Assembly: GCA_044220975.1 (NCBI GenBank)
Contig: JBGAPZ010000002.1
Span: 109,216-173,215 of the forward strand
Length of the DNA: 64,000 nucleotides
From: SZUA-430 sp044220975
Lineage (GTDB): Bacteria > Pseudomonadota > Alphaproteobacteria > Micropepsales > Micropepsaceae
Reading direction: 5' to 3'
Shown one piece after another: positions 52,787 to 62,200 of this stretch; within the stretch, counting starts at the first letter, position 1; each line of letters opens with the position of its first letter. The notes under the pieces are model-generated. The model had not been told where the DNA came from. It did not search any database and saw only the letters and a program-made list of their open reading frames with translations. Position numbers and translations under genes: made by a program.

Positions 52787-54118
52787 TTTTGCGATGTCCG
52801 TGCGCATCGCATCTGTGTTCGCGCGCACTTTCGCTTTGTACGCAGCGACTGCATCGCGATCGACCTTCCAGAACACATTTTCCGCGTAGGTGTGGCCGAA
52901 GATGTCGACCAGCATCGAACGAAACTTGCCGGAGACCGTTTTGCCGTCCATCTCGCGCTGTTCGATGTAGGCTACCTGCTCGGCTGCCGTCAGCGCGCAG
53001 AGCAACGGATGCAGGCGTTCGGAGAATGTGCGTTTGTAGCGCTGGATGTGTTGGATCGTGCGGTCGATCGGCAACTCGTTCAACACCTGTGGGCCGATGC
53101 GCAACGGCTGATCCATCGTGGGCACGCTCAACGGGAACGCGTTGATCAGCCAGTCGCCCAGATGCGAGACGTTCTTCCTGTCGCGGCCGTAGAGCAGGAT
53201 GTCCTCTTCATAGCGCGCGTACCAGTGCGTGAGGCGCGCGATCAATTGCTGGAGTTTGTCGGCGGGCAACTGCGCGCGATACTGCGTGCCGAAAATGCCG
53301 ATTGTGGCCTTGGCGTTCGCAGTGGCGGCCAGCAGTTGGTCGTCGATGAGGTCGCCGAACAAGCTATTGCCGATGCCGATGACGAGAAGGTCGAGGCTTT
53401 GCGGCACGGGCGCGAACGGGCGGAGCGTGCCCCAGCTGACTTCCGCGTGGGGGGGAAGCACATCGTTCAACAGGTGATAGCCCAGACGGTCGCCGAAATT
53501 GCCAACGTTGTTGTACGAGATCACATGCACGCGTTTGCGCGCGGCCAGTGCGGCAGGCGCCGCGCGATCGAAGCGGATCATGTGTTGCAACGGATCGATC
53601 TGGCGGGTGAGCATGGCTTGATAGCCTTGAGCGCGCGCGACCTCGATGAACTGCGCCAACGTGAAGTCGTTGACCCAGCCCAGCGTCCGGCGGCGTTCGA
53701 CATCGGGCGTCAGTGCGGCGTCGCAGTAGCTGCACAGGATCGGTTTGCCGGTGGCGGCAAGCGCCGCAAAGAGTTTGCCGGGATCGTAGATGTATTCCCA
53801 AACACCCAGCATCGTTACAAGGTCGGCTTTCGCGACCGCATCGAGCGGCGCGCCACTTGCGTTCAAATCAGCGACGATCGTGCGGGCGTCGCGGGCGACG
53901 ATATCGCACGGTTGGTAGCTTGCGCCGAACGGCAAATGACGTTCGAGCGCCATCGCGCCGCAACCGATGTCGAGCACGCGCGTGCCTGCGGGCACGAACG
54001 CGGCTGCGGTCGCCGCGCGGGCTTCCCATGCGGGTTCCAGCTGCTTCGGATCGGACCAGCGGGCGATGTCGGTTTGTCCGGCTGCGATCGTTTGTTTGCG
54101 GCGAAGTGCTTCGTCCAT
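52775..54118 (-). CDS. Methyltransferase - polysaccharide pyruvyltransferase-like fusion
   Basis: 447 residues. Residues ~25-195 are a SAM-dependent methyltransferase (RVLDIGCGAMALERHLP as SAM motif I, ADLVTMLGVWEYI as motif IV region). Residues ~205-430 begin VHVISYNNVGNFGDRLGYHLL and continue LDLLVIGIGNSLFGDL and ATIGIFGTQYRAQLP, the GT-B-like pattern of pyruvyltransferases that ketalise sugars of exported glycans. Such a fusion suggests capping or decoration of a glycan. ATG 54118 is chosen; a GTG-type extension to 54154 is unconserved. It converges on the TPR-glycosyltransferase with a 12-base overlap. Confidence 0.75.
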   Translation of the reverse strand: MDEALRRKQTIAAGQTDIARWSDPKQLEPAWEARAATAAAFVPAGTRVLDIGCGAMALERHLPFGASYQPCDIVARDARTIVADLNASGAPLDAVAKADLVTMLGVWEYIYDPGKLFAALAATGKPILCSYCDAALTPDVERRRTLGWVNDFTLAQFIEVARAQGYQAMLTRQIDPLQHMIRFDRAAPAALAARKRVHVISYNNVGNFGDRLGYHLLNDVLPPHAEVSWGTLRPFAPVPQSLDLLVIGIGNSLFGDLIDDQLLAATANAKATIGIFGTQYRAQLPADKLQQLIARLTHWYARYEEDILLYGRDRKNVSHLGDWLINAFPLSVPTMDQPLRIGPQVLNELPIDRTIQHIQRYKRTFSERLHPLLCALTAAEQVAYIEQREMDGKTVSGKFRSMLVDIFGHTYAENVFWKVDRDAVAAYKAKVRANTDAMRTDIAKLLA

Positions 54119-54159
54119 GGGGAGGCTTTTAGCGGCTGGCGCGGGGTCTCGCAAAAGAT

Positions 54160-54192
54160 AAGGGCGCGGGGCCTTAACGTCCCCACGCCCTT
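54160..54192 (-). terminator. Intrinsic terminator downstream of sppA
   Basis: On the minus strand AAGGGCG-T-GGGG and CCCC-G-CGCCCTT form an 11-bp stem with one mismatch and a 9-base loop, followed by ATCTTTTGC. It lies 22 bases past the sppA stop and before the methyltransferase-fusion gene, separating the two units. Confidence 0.75.
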
Positions 54193-54213
54193 CCTTAACT
54201 TGGCCGCTAAGTT

Positions 54214-55986
54214 CTAGCGCGTCTTTTGCTGCGGAAGCCGAAGCTGCGGACCTTGGACCTTGCTGTCATCGGCGACGATGCCGAAGAATTCAGCCACAGA
54301 CTCGTTCTCCATCACCTTGCCCAGGATCGCCACGGTGCGAACAACCTCGGCCGAGGTGCCGAATGCGTCGGCAATTTCCTCGAACGGCGATTTGGACTTC
54401 GGCATGCGCTTCAGGTTGATCTCGGCATCGGCGGGGATACCTGCCAACGCCTTTGTCGCCTCAAGCGCCGCGCGGAAGCCGCCGAACTCGTCGACGAGGC
54501 CGCGCGGTTTCGCATCGGCGCCGGTCCAGACCCGGCCCTTGGCGATTTCACGCACCTTCGCCACGTCCATCTTGCGGCCTTGCGCAACCTTGGCGGTGAA
54601 GTCTTCGTAGATCTGGTCGACCCCTTTGTTGAACGTCGCCCACTGTTCCGGCGTGAACGGCTGGGTCGCCGAATCCATCAGCGCGTTCGTGCCGACGCCG
54701 AGCGACTTCAGGTCGACGCCGAGCAGCGCCCACGTGCCGCCCGTTACGATCTTGCCCGAGAGCACGCCGATCGAACCGGTGATCGTCGTTTCGTGCGCGA
54801 AGATCTTGTCGGCCGAGAGCGAGACGTAGTAGCCGCCCGAGGCAGCCACGTCGCCCATGCTGACCACGACCTTCTTGCCGGCTTTTTGGGCCTTGCGGAT
54901 CGCTTGCAGGATTTGGTCCGAAGCGATTGCGGAGCCGCCCGGCGAGTTGACGCGGAACAGGATCGCCTTGACGTTGTCGTCGTCGGTCGCGTCACGGAAG
55001 GCCTTCGCCACCGTGTCCCCGCCCATCGACGTGTCGCCGCTGAAGCCACCTTCCGATTCGCCGTCGTTGATCTGGCCTTCGCCCTGGATGAACGCGATCG
55101 TCGGACGGCCGTAGCCTTCCCACGGGCTGCCCGCGAGCTTGAAGTACTCGGACAGCGTCTTCAGTTCGGCTTTGCCACCGGCCTTCGCCAGCGCCGCGTC
55201 TTCAGCTTCGTCGTCGTAGCCTTGCTTGTCGATCAGCTTCTTGTCGATCGCTTCCTGCGTGAGGTACGGCGCGCCATTGATCAGCGCCACGATTTCGTCG
55301 CGCGTCTTCTTGCGGTCGCCGGCGATCGCTGCCGTCGACGATTCGAATACGGATTCGATAAGGCGATAGCTCGCCTCGCGGTGGGCCGGCGTGAAGTCCT
55401 TCTCGGTGAACATATTCGCCGCGTTCTTGTACTCATAACGCTGCGTGAATTCGGGCTTCGCCGAAATTTTGTCGAGCAGGCTGCGCAAGAACGCCGAAGT
55501 CGTCGACACGCCCGTCGTGTTCATCGAGCTTACCGGCTGCAGCCAGATCTCGTCGGCAGCGGATGCGAGAAGATAGTCGCCCATGCCGCCCGAGTAGAAG
55601 GCCTGCGCGTGGGCGATCACGAATTTGCCTTTGGCGCGGAACGCTTTCAGCGCGTCGCGAATTTCCTGCGCCTGGGCGCTGGAGATGCCGCCGCCGCCGA
55701 CGCGGACGAACAGCCCCTTCACGCGGTCGTCGGTTTCGGCCTTCGCGAGGGCCGCCACAGCGTCGATCACGGAGGCAACGCGGCCTTGTTCCATGAATGG
55801 GTTATTCGGCCGCGCGTCGGGCAGACCGTTGCGCATGTCGAGCGTCAGCACCATCTCTCCCGGCAGCTTGGGTTGCGTGAATACTCCAACCACGCTGAAC
55901 ACGGCAACGAGCAGGACCAAGAAAATGATGATCGAGGCGATGCGGTTAAAAATGCCGCCGAGACGCGCCAAGAACCAAGACCACAT
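54214..55986 (-). CDS. sppA: Signal peptide peptidase SppA, 67-kDa type
   Basis: 590 residues, two tandem S49 domains, with one N-terminal membrane anchor (IASIIIFLVLLVAVFSVVGVF). The general-base Lys lies in the first domain (QRYEYKNAANMFTEKD), and the nucleophilic Ser in the second (SMGDVAASGGYYVSL). It digests leftover signal peptides from the periplasmic side of the inner membrane. AAGGGGG precedes the start. The terminator at 54160-54192 ends the transcript. Confidence 0.94.
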   Translation of the reverse strand: MWSWFLARLGGIFNRIASIIIFLVLLVAVFSVVGVFTQPKLPGEMVLTLDMRNGLPDARPNNPFMEQGRVASVIDAVAALAKAETDDRVKGLFVRVGGGGISSAQAQEIRDALKAFRAKGKFVIAHAQAFYSGGMGDYLLASAADEIWLQPVSSMNTTGVSTTSAFLRSLLDKISAKPEFTQRYEYKNAANMFTEKDFTPAHREASYRLIESVFESSTAAIAGDRKKTRDEIVALINGAPYLTQEAIDKKLIDKQGYDDEAEDAALAKAGGKAELKTLSEYFKLAGSPWEGYGRPTIAFIQGEGQINDGESEGGFSGDTSMGGDTVAKAFRDATDDDNVKAILFRVNSPGGSAIASDQILQAIRKAQKAGKKVVVSMGDVAASGGYYVSLSADKIFAHETTITGSIGVLSGKIVTGGTWALLGVDLKSLGVGTNALMDSATQPFTPEQWATFNKGVDQIYEDFTAKVAQGRKMDVAKVREIAKGRVWTGADAKPRGLVDEFGGFRAALEATKALAGIPADAEINLKRMPKSKSPFEEIADAFGTSAEVVRTVAILGKVMENESVAEFFGIVADDSKVQGPQLRLPQQKTR

Positions 55987-56166
55987 GAGATAAGCCCCCT
56001 TAGGAACAAAGGTTGGGAATTACAGCAACATAGATGGTGCCAGAGGCGGGCACCTTACAAGGCTGCCGCTTAAGGCCGCATCAAGTTTTCTTGCGAACTT
56101 CTGCGCAAATCGACCGCAATTCCCCTCACAATTGTGCGAACTGGGCAACTGCACACGGGGAGAGAC

Positions 56167-57032
56167 TTAGAGCTCCGTAGCTCCAAATGTGTCGCATTGG
56201 TTTGGATCGCCGGTCTGCAGCCCCTGGCGGAACCACTTCGCGCGCTGCGCCGCAGAACCGTGCGTGAAGCTTTCGGGGACAACATAGCCTTGCGCGGCTT
56301 TCTGCAGGCGGTCGTCGCCAACGGCCGCGGCCGCGCCCATCGCTTCTTCGATGTCGCCTTGCTCGAGTACGTGCTTTTGCTTTTCGGTGTGGTTGGCCCA
56401 TACGCCCGCGAGGCAGTCGGCTTGCAGTTCAAGCTTCACGGAGAGCGCGTTACTTTCTTCTTCGCTGGCTTGTTGGCGCATGGCTTGGACTTTTGCCGAC
56501 GTGCCGAGCAGCGTTTGAACGTGATGGCCCACTTCGTGCGCGACAACATAGGCGAACGCGAAGTCGCCGCCCGCGCCGAGCTTGGTCGCCATTTCGTCGT
56601 AGAACGAGAGGTCGAGATAAACCTTGTTGTCGCGCGGACAATAGAACGGTCCTGCCGCACTCTGCGCGACGCCACAGTCCGATTGCACGATCCCGGAGAA
56701 CAATACCAGCGTCGGTTCGGTAGGACTGCCCTGAGTTCTTAAAGATTTCCGTCCAGACGTCTTCGGTGTCGGCGAGAACGACCTTGATGAAGGCACTGCG
56801 CTTGGCTTCCTCGGCACTCTCTTGGTAAGGCTGGCCGGGTGCGGTTTCGGTGCCGGGTTGTTGCTGTTCCAATTGGCCCAAGAACTGACTGGATCGACGC
56901 CGAAAATCAGCGACAAATGACGATAATGATCAGACCCAAGCCACCCACACCGGCGCGGCCCATCGGCATCCGGCCGCCCTGCCCGCGGCGGTCCTCGACG
57001 TTTTCGCTTTCCCGGCGCCCTTCAGTCTTCAT
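56167..57032 (-). pseudogene. Neutral zinc metallopeptidase (PF04228/YpfJ-like), frameshifted
   Basis: The reconstructed protein has ~288 residues: a basic Gly-rich start (MKTEGRRESENVEDRRGQGG), membrane helix (GVGGLGLIIIVI), FGVDP linker, TEDVWTEIFKNSGQ, and a peptidase core with YVVAHEVGHHVQTLLG (HExxH-type zinc site). It continues through ELQADCLAGVWA (third ligand region) to QTGDPNQCDTF at the end. The frame changes near 56885-56905 (before the FGVDP region) and near 56730-56745 (after FKNSGQ). All family landmarks are present across the frames, so the gene is either recently broken or misread. Confidence 0.8.
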
Positions 57033-57206
57033 CGTGCAACCCTTTGGTTTGTGCGGCAGTCTGTCATTGACGGTTACCTTGGCAGTTTTTGGCGGGTTTT
57101 CAAAGCGGTCCACCGTTGTAGGTGCGGCAATATTAACTTCCACTTGAGTGTGGCGCGACGTTACGGCGACACTGGCGGCTGCTGGGGACTGGGGGAAGGA
57201 AACGAA

Positions 57207-58084
57207 ATGCTCTTCAAGGCATTGTCGTTCGTTGCAACGGCCGTTGTCACGGTCGTGCTTGTGCTTGCTTTCGTGACGCTTCCACCGTCTCAGATCGAGC
57301 CTGCAAACGCGTATTTCCAGCCCACCAACATCTATCACTCCGGCCTCGTCGGCACCAAGACGCTGGCGTTGACATTCGACGACGGCCCCCTCGGCCTTTA
57401 CGGATCAACTGCTCGATACGCTTGCGCGCAACAATGCGCGGGCGACGTTCTTCGTGGTCGGGGCGCGCGTGCGCCAGCACCCTGCGGTGATGGAGCGGAT
57501 GATGCGCGAGGGGCATGTGATCGCGAACCACTCGTTCACCCATGCGCGTCCTCGGTCATCGTTACGCGACGAACCCGGAGCTTTTGATCTCGCAGGTCGG
57601 CAAGACGAATGCGGCCATCGCGCCCTAATTGCGGCCCGGTCAAGGGCTTTATTTTCGTGCGCCGTATGGCGTGTGGCGGCGCGTGCACGCCGAGTTTTTG
57701 AACAAGGATCCCGTGCTGCAGAAATATGTCGGGCCGATCTATTGGGATATCGGCGGCGACATTTCCTACGACGACAACGGAAACCTGCGCACGGCGGCGG
57801 ATTGGGATTGCTGGTCGCACGACTTGTCGGCGGACGAATGCGGACAAGGCTATCTGCGCGAGATCAAGCGCAAGAAGGGCGGTGTCGTTCTCATGCACGA
57901 CATTCGCGAGCGTTCGCTTTGGATGCTGGGTACGCTGCTGCCGAAGCTGGTGGCCGAGGGCTTCCAGTTCGTAACCCTCGACGAGGTTTCGGAGTTCGAT
58001 CAGTACAAGGCACCGATTGCGCCGGACAACGTGCCGATCGCCGAGAACGAAGGCCCGATGCCCTACGGCGTCACGGCGCGGTAG
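57207..58084 (+). pseudogene. Polysaccharide deacetylase (NodB homology), frameshifted
   Basis: N-terminal membrane/signal segment (MLFKALSFVATAVVTVVLVL), then NodB motifs in order: TLALTFDDGP (metal Asp pair), VIANHSFTHA (His-x3-His metal site), LYFRAPYGVW (motif 3), WDCWSHDLSADE (motif 4) and VVLMHDI (motif 5). The motifs lie in different frames. Shifts are needed in the C run just after FDDGP (~57386-57391), after HSFTHA (~57545-57560), and twice around 57620-57650. Repaired, it would de-N-acetylate peptidoglycan, chitin or an exopolysaccharide in the periplasm. GGAAGGA precedes the ATG. Confidence 0.8.
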
Positions 58085-58108
58085 CTTCTTACACTTAAGG
58101 ATCCACGC

Positions 58109-58708
58109 ATGATGCAACGCGCGCACAACCGTCACGGCGCTCGCGATCGCGGCTGCTCTGTTCGTACAAACACAAGCCGCACAGGCTTGCGCCTGCTGCA
58201 CGGATCCCGGGCAACGGTTCGAGACGAACGGCCCGATGGATAGTTACGTGCGCGGCGAGCTTGCGCTGATGCGCTTTGCGCCGACGGCTTTGCTCTACAG
58301 CAGCCGGGATTTCCGGACGACATCTTGGGGATCGTCAATCCTTCGTCCGATTCCTATCGCGTTCGCGCCGCCATTCTGGGCACGGTTTCGTTCGATATCG
58401 TGGATGCGGCGGGTAAGACAGGGCGCATACAGTTTGCGACGCCGCGCGCGATGTCACGCTTTGAAGTCGATCCACGCACGGACGCAACGCCGCCGAACGG
58501 TCCCGGCCTGTACAAAGAATGGCGCTTGAGCGGTCCCGCAAGACTGAGCGGTGTGGCGGCGGGCGCGGGTTCGTTTGCGATCGCGACACTGATCCTCCAC
58601 GGGAGCGGGAACTCATGCTACGTCGTCCTACGACTTCACGGATTGGACGCTGGCCGTGAAGGGCAAGGGCATCTCTCGTTCACCTTCCTCGGCAAGTTGG
58701 TGCGATAG
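58109..58708 (+). pseudogene. Secreted protein of unknown family, frameshifted
   Basis: The repaired product has ~200 residues: a signal peptide (TVTALAIAAALFVQTQAAQA), a mature start ACACCTDPGQRFE with three closely spaced Cys, then LMRFAPTALLYSSRDFPDDILGI, VRAAILGTVSFDIVDAAGKTG and a C-terminal FLGKLVR. Shifts are needed right after the ATG (~58118-58125), in the CC pair near 58313, and in a compensating pair around 58610-58675. I do not recognise the family. TAAGGA lies ahead of ATG 58109. It follows the deacetylase by 24 bases, possibly one transcript. Confidence 0.55.
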
Positions 58709-58728
58709 GCGACCCCGGTTGCGATCGG

Positions 58729-60558
58729 CTAGCGCGTCGCCGTCGACGGGACGCCGGGATATCCGGTGGCGAAGGCTGCACGTTGCCGCGGCTGGCGATC
58801 AAGTTCATGAGGTAACCGCGGGCGTCGATGTCGGGCGGTGGCATACGCCTTTGCCGGGGCCCGGTCCTTGTTTCAATTCACCGAGGCCGAAGTCCATGCG
58901 GGCGTCGTATGTGCGGTCGATCTGGTTGCGCAGCGATTGCTCGGCTGCATACCACTCCGCTTTGTAGCCGTCGTCGCGGCAGCTTGCGACTTCGGCGGTA
59001 TCCGTCGCCCCCAGCGGCGTTCGATGCAGTGGTAGGGGTCGAATGAGAGCAAGAACATGCGGCGGCGGACTTCTTCGTAGCCGAGTACGAACGGTGCGCC
59101 GTTCGATCGCTTGTAGACTGATCGTACAGGCCGTTGCTTCCTGGTCGTAGGCGCTAGCAGCTCCGACAGCAGGTCGAAGCCTTGGTAATGGATGCGCTTG
59201 TCTCCGGCGGCGTGCCATTCGACGAAGCGCTGAACCTGGTCGCGTAGTTCCTTGAACGATGTCTTCAACCGCGCGTCGCGCGATGGTGAGGAGTATTCTT
59301 CCCATTCGCCTTCGGTGCCGTAGATGTTTTGGGGCAAGCGCGCGGGCTGGGCCTTCAGGTGGATGCCGCGTATGATCGCGAGGTCCACGGCTTCGGCGCG
59401 GTATTTGATGTCCTCGCAGTTCGCGCGCATCATGTTGCGCAGCTCTTGCACAGGCTCATAGGCAAGCGAGCCGCCGCCCATCTTGGCGCGCAGGTAGTCG
59501 TAGTAGTCGACCATTGGCCGTCGAGCAGGAACACGCCGCTGGCCCATTGCCGATCGCTTTCCGGACGCGCGACATTGCCGAAGAATTGCTCAGCCGAGTA
59601 GTCTGGCAACTCGGCGTTCTTGGCGAAGACGACCGCACCGCCGAGGTAAATGCCATCGGCGGTCTTCGTTGCGTTCACGAGACGCGCAGGGCGCCAATTC
59701 TTGAAGCCCGAGCCCATGCCCGGCGATGAGCGCACGAACTTGCGGCCATAGGTGCCGCGGGTGAGCGAGTTGTCGGGATGCGCGTCCATGTAAAGAATTC
59801 GGCCGTCGTCTTCGATGCGATAGACGACCGCGAGATGGCCGTTCGGATCGTAGAGCACGGAGCCCGGCTTCAACGCTTTGCGATCAAGGCGGATCGGATA
59901 GAGTGTCCGCGTTCTCCATCCGGATGCAAGCGGCCATCGCCGAGGAGATCAGGCGCCAGCAAATTGACGAGCAGGTCGTTCCGTTGATCGAGCCGGTCGT
60001 GATGTCGCGCCGGGTTGCGATATCGCCGCTGCTGCTGGCGGTGAAAGCCGGAATGTCGCCAGGCGGCTGCGCGGCCGACAGCGGAGACGCGTAGTCGAGA
60101 ACGGTGCAGGCCCCGCTTCCACGCGTAGTAGGCGCGCAGGAAGTACGGCAGGTCGGCGCAATCGGAGGCGAAGAAGACGCCAGGTCGATCGGTGCGCGCG
60201 AACGGATTTGCGGAACTCTTCAAACACTGATCGGTCGTGCGGCACGGCGCGTTGCCGAGTGCGGTGATGAATTCGGAGTAGCCGCGTTCATCAGCGTCGC
60301 TCCACGCATCGCGCATGACGCGGTAGGCCGACGTGCTGACGACCGGCGCCAGAACGGGCGCGTCTTGCGGCTGCACGTCGGCGTTGTAGGCGCAGGCGCC
60401 GCCGGTTGCGGTTGCGGTGCTGGCGCGGACGGTGGTGGCGGCTGAAGAACGGGCGGCTGGGCGATCGGCATGCCCTGTGCAGACGCCTCGGTCCAACTGC
60501 CGAGCAGGCACAAAGCGGTCGCCCCGGCGAAGACCGAGCTTACGTAACGACGGCGCAC
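58729..60558 (-). pseudogene. Large periplasmic protein with possible papain-like (NlpC/CHAP-type) segment, heavily frameshifted
   Basis: Start GTG 60558 has GGGGGGA six bases upstream. A signal peptide (VFAGATALCLLGSWTEASAQ) and a Pro-rich linker are followed by pieces spread over all three frames: AYNADVQPQDAPVLAPVV, GNAPCRTTDQCLKS, FFASDCADLPYFLRAYYAW, KPGSVLYDPNGHLAVVYRIE with DAHPDNSLTRGTYG, FGNVARPESDRQWASGVFLL, and MGGGSLAYEPVQELRNMM onward. At least five shifts are needed (the first near 60390). The GHLAVVYRI/DAHPDN part looks like the His half of an NlpC/P60 or CHAP fold, with Cys candidates upstream; this is a guess. The exact 3' end is uncertain. Confidence 0.45.
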
Positions 60559-60726
60559 GCTCAATCCCCCCAGATCGCCGGCACAGACTGCAGCGCCAAG
60601 CTAGCTGTCGCGCACGAGGCGTCAATCGAGGGGGCTTCTTCCCCAGCCAAATGTCTGTCCAGGGTGGCGAACCGGCCACGATTCCGTGACTGGTAGGGAT
60701 TCCGTTGATTAACCTCGTTCCATCGC

Positions 60727-60754
60727 TTGACTAGTACGAGCTTCCCACTATATG
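60727..60754 (+). promoter_or_regulatory. Probable promoter of the PadR gene
   Basis: TTGACT (60727-60732), 16-base spacer, TATATG (60749-60754), about 70 bases before the GTG at 60823. It is the only good -35/-10 pair I see in the 264-base region between the large minus-strand gene and padR. PadR proteins usually repress their own operon, but I found no clear ATGT-N8-ACAT operator here. Confidence 0.5.
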
Positions 60755-60822
60755 CGTCTCCATGATACCGATACCAAAACGCCGAGGTTCGCGGCGCCCA
60801 AGCGACCCAGCGGGAGGGCGCA

Positions 60823-61194
60823 GTGACGTCTGCCGAAGCACACGTAAAAAAGTTCCGCAAGGAACTGCATAGCGGCATCGCCGCTATGGTGCTTTTGGCG
60901 TTGCTGGAGCGGACGGGGGAAGAAATGTACGGCTACCAGATCGCCAAGGAGATCGGCGCCAAAGCAGGCGGCGCATCGTTCTTGAAGCAAGGCGCGATCT
61001 ATCCCGTGCTCCGTTCGCTGCATGCTGCAGGGCTGCTTTCCAGCCGCGTCGAAGTTTCGATGTCGGGGCCGCCGCGGCGCTACTACGCGATCTCCGATCT
61101 CGGACGCGAAGCGCTGGAGACATGGCGCGTCGTGTGGGCCGACTTGCGCGGCTTTGTGGACAATCTCGTGGAGCCGGGAGGCGCCAATGGCTGA
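60823..61194 (+). CDS. PadR-family transcriptional regulator
   Basis: 123 residues from GTG 60823, preceded by GGGAGGG. Winged helix: LLALLERTGEEMYGYQIAKEI, SFLKQGAIYPVLRSLHAAGLL, PPRRYYAISDLGREALETW (the RRYY wing is diagnostic). The short C-terminal helix makes it a PadR subfamily-2 type. It overlaps the next membrane gene by 8 bases, the common PadR plus membrane-protein module in which the regulator senses envelope-active compounds. Confidence 0.92.
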   Translation: MTSAEAHVKKFRKELHSGIAAMVLLALLERTGEEMYGYQIAKEIGAKAGGASFLKQGAIYPVLRSLHAAGLLSSRVEVSMSGPPRRYYAISDLGREALETWRVVWADLRGFVDNLVEPGGANG

Positions 61195-61768
61195 AGGCAA
61201 CAAAGCCGGCGCCGTGCCGCCACAGAGCATCAAAGATTATCTCGATCAGCTCAGAGTTTGTTTGAGGGGCCAGCCGCCCGGGTTGATCCAAGACGCGCTG
61301 GCCGACGCCGAAGAGTACTTACGCGGCGAGCAAGCCGAAGTGCCTGAAGAAGGCGAAGCTGCCCTGCTCGCGCGCATCATCGAAACCTATGGAACGCCAC
61401 ACGAAACGGCCGAGGAGTATATCGCCATGGAACAAGCGATCAGCCCATTCCCAGCACGCACCGAAGACGAGGCGCCCGCGCGCAGCGGGCCGGGCTTATT
61501 CGGCGTGCTTGTCGATCCGCAAGCGTATGGAGCGCTCATTTACATGCTCCTGTCGCTGGCGACCGGCATTTTCTATTTCACCTGGGCGGTCACGGGCGTC
61601 AGCCTGTCGCTCGGACTTGCGATCCTCATTATCGGCGTGTCGCTTCAGCTGCTCTTTGTGTACTCGGTTCGCGTGATCAGCTGGGTCGAAGGTCGTGTGG
61701 TCGAGGCGCTGCTTGGCGTGCGCATGCCGCGGCGGCTGCCGACACAAGAAGAAGGCGGAACGCTTTGA
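61187..61768 (+). CDS. HAAS-type / sensor domain membrane protein
   Basis: 193 residues. The N-terminal ~85 are helical and acidic (IKDYLDQLRVCLRGQPPGLI, ADAEEYLRGEQAEVPEEGEA, ARIIETYGTPHETAEEYIA), like the HAAS/DUF1700 domain encoded next to PadR genes. The C-terminal part has two membrane helices of the sensor-domain type (GALIYMLLSLATGIFYFTWAV, LGLAILIIGVSLQLLFVYSV). It probably forms the sensing partner of PadR together with the next gene. The stop overlaps the next TTG start. Confidence 0.75.
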   Translation: MAEGNKAGAVPPQSIKDYLDQLRVCLRGQPPGLIQDALADAEEYLRGEQAEVPEEGEAALLARIIETYGTPHETAEEYIAMEQAISPFPARTEDEAPARSGPGLFGVLVDPQAYGALIYMLLSLATGIFYFTWAVTGVSLSLGLAILIIGVSLQLLFVYSVRVISWVEGRVVEALLGVRMPRRLPTQEEGGTL

Positions 61769-62107
61769 CCCGGATCAAGCGCGTGCTCACCGACGGGCGG
61801 ACTTGGGGTTCGTTGATCTACATGATCCTGCAGCTGCCGCTCGGCATCATCTATTTCACGGTCGTTGTCGTGCTCGGCGTGACATCCGGTTCGGTGATCG
61901 CGGGCGCGTTCTACGAGCTCAGCACCGGCAAGAACGTCGTGCGGCTTGACGGTTATCCGGAGCTCGACGCGCTCTTCAACACGCCGCATGGGCTCGTGCT
62001 GCTCGTCGTCGCGGGCATGGTGGGCATCCTCTTTACCCTGCACCTGGCGCGCGTGATCGGACTTCATTCACGGCAAGATTGCCGAGGCGCTGCTCGTTCG
62101 CGCCTGA
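61765..62107 (+). CDS. Second sensor-domain membrane protein, one-base frameshift near 3' end
   Basis: About 113 residues if repaired. TTG 61765 overlaps the previous stop. TWGSLIYMILQLPLGIIYFTVVV repeats the neighbour's first membrane helix, and LVLLVVAGMVGILFTLHLARV is the second. After ARVIG the sequence needs a one-base change (~62062-62067) to read IHGKIAEALLVRA and stop at 62105-62107. Uncorrected, the frame runs on to 62265 into unrelated sequence that overlaps ppk2. The neighbour shows the matching VISWVEGRVVEALLGV end, which supports the repair. Confidence 0.7.
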
Positions 62108-62200
62108 GACTCACCATAAGCAAGGAGAGCATGTGCGCGGCCCCTTTTTCTTTGCGCGGACATCCGGTCAAAGTCTCGCTCTATCAAACTAGGTCACGCG

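Noticed and set aside
52892..54217. Open frame of about 441 codons on the plus strand opposite the methyltransferase fusion
   Set aside because: Antisense shadow with no motif, whereas the minus strand encodes clear SAM-binding and pyruvyltransferase-like segments.
54226..56073. Open frame of about 615 codons on the plus strand opposite sppA
   Set aside because: It mirrors sppA exactly, has Arg/His/Gly-rich composition without any domain, and arises from the strong GC third-position bias. sppA itself has complete S49 motifs.
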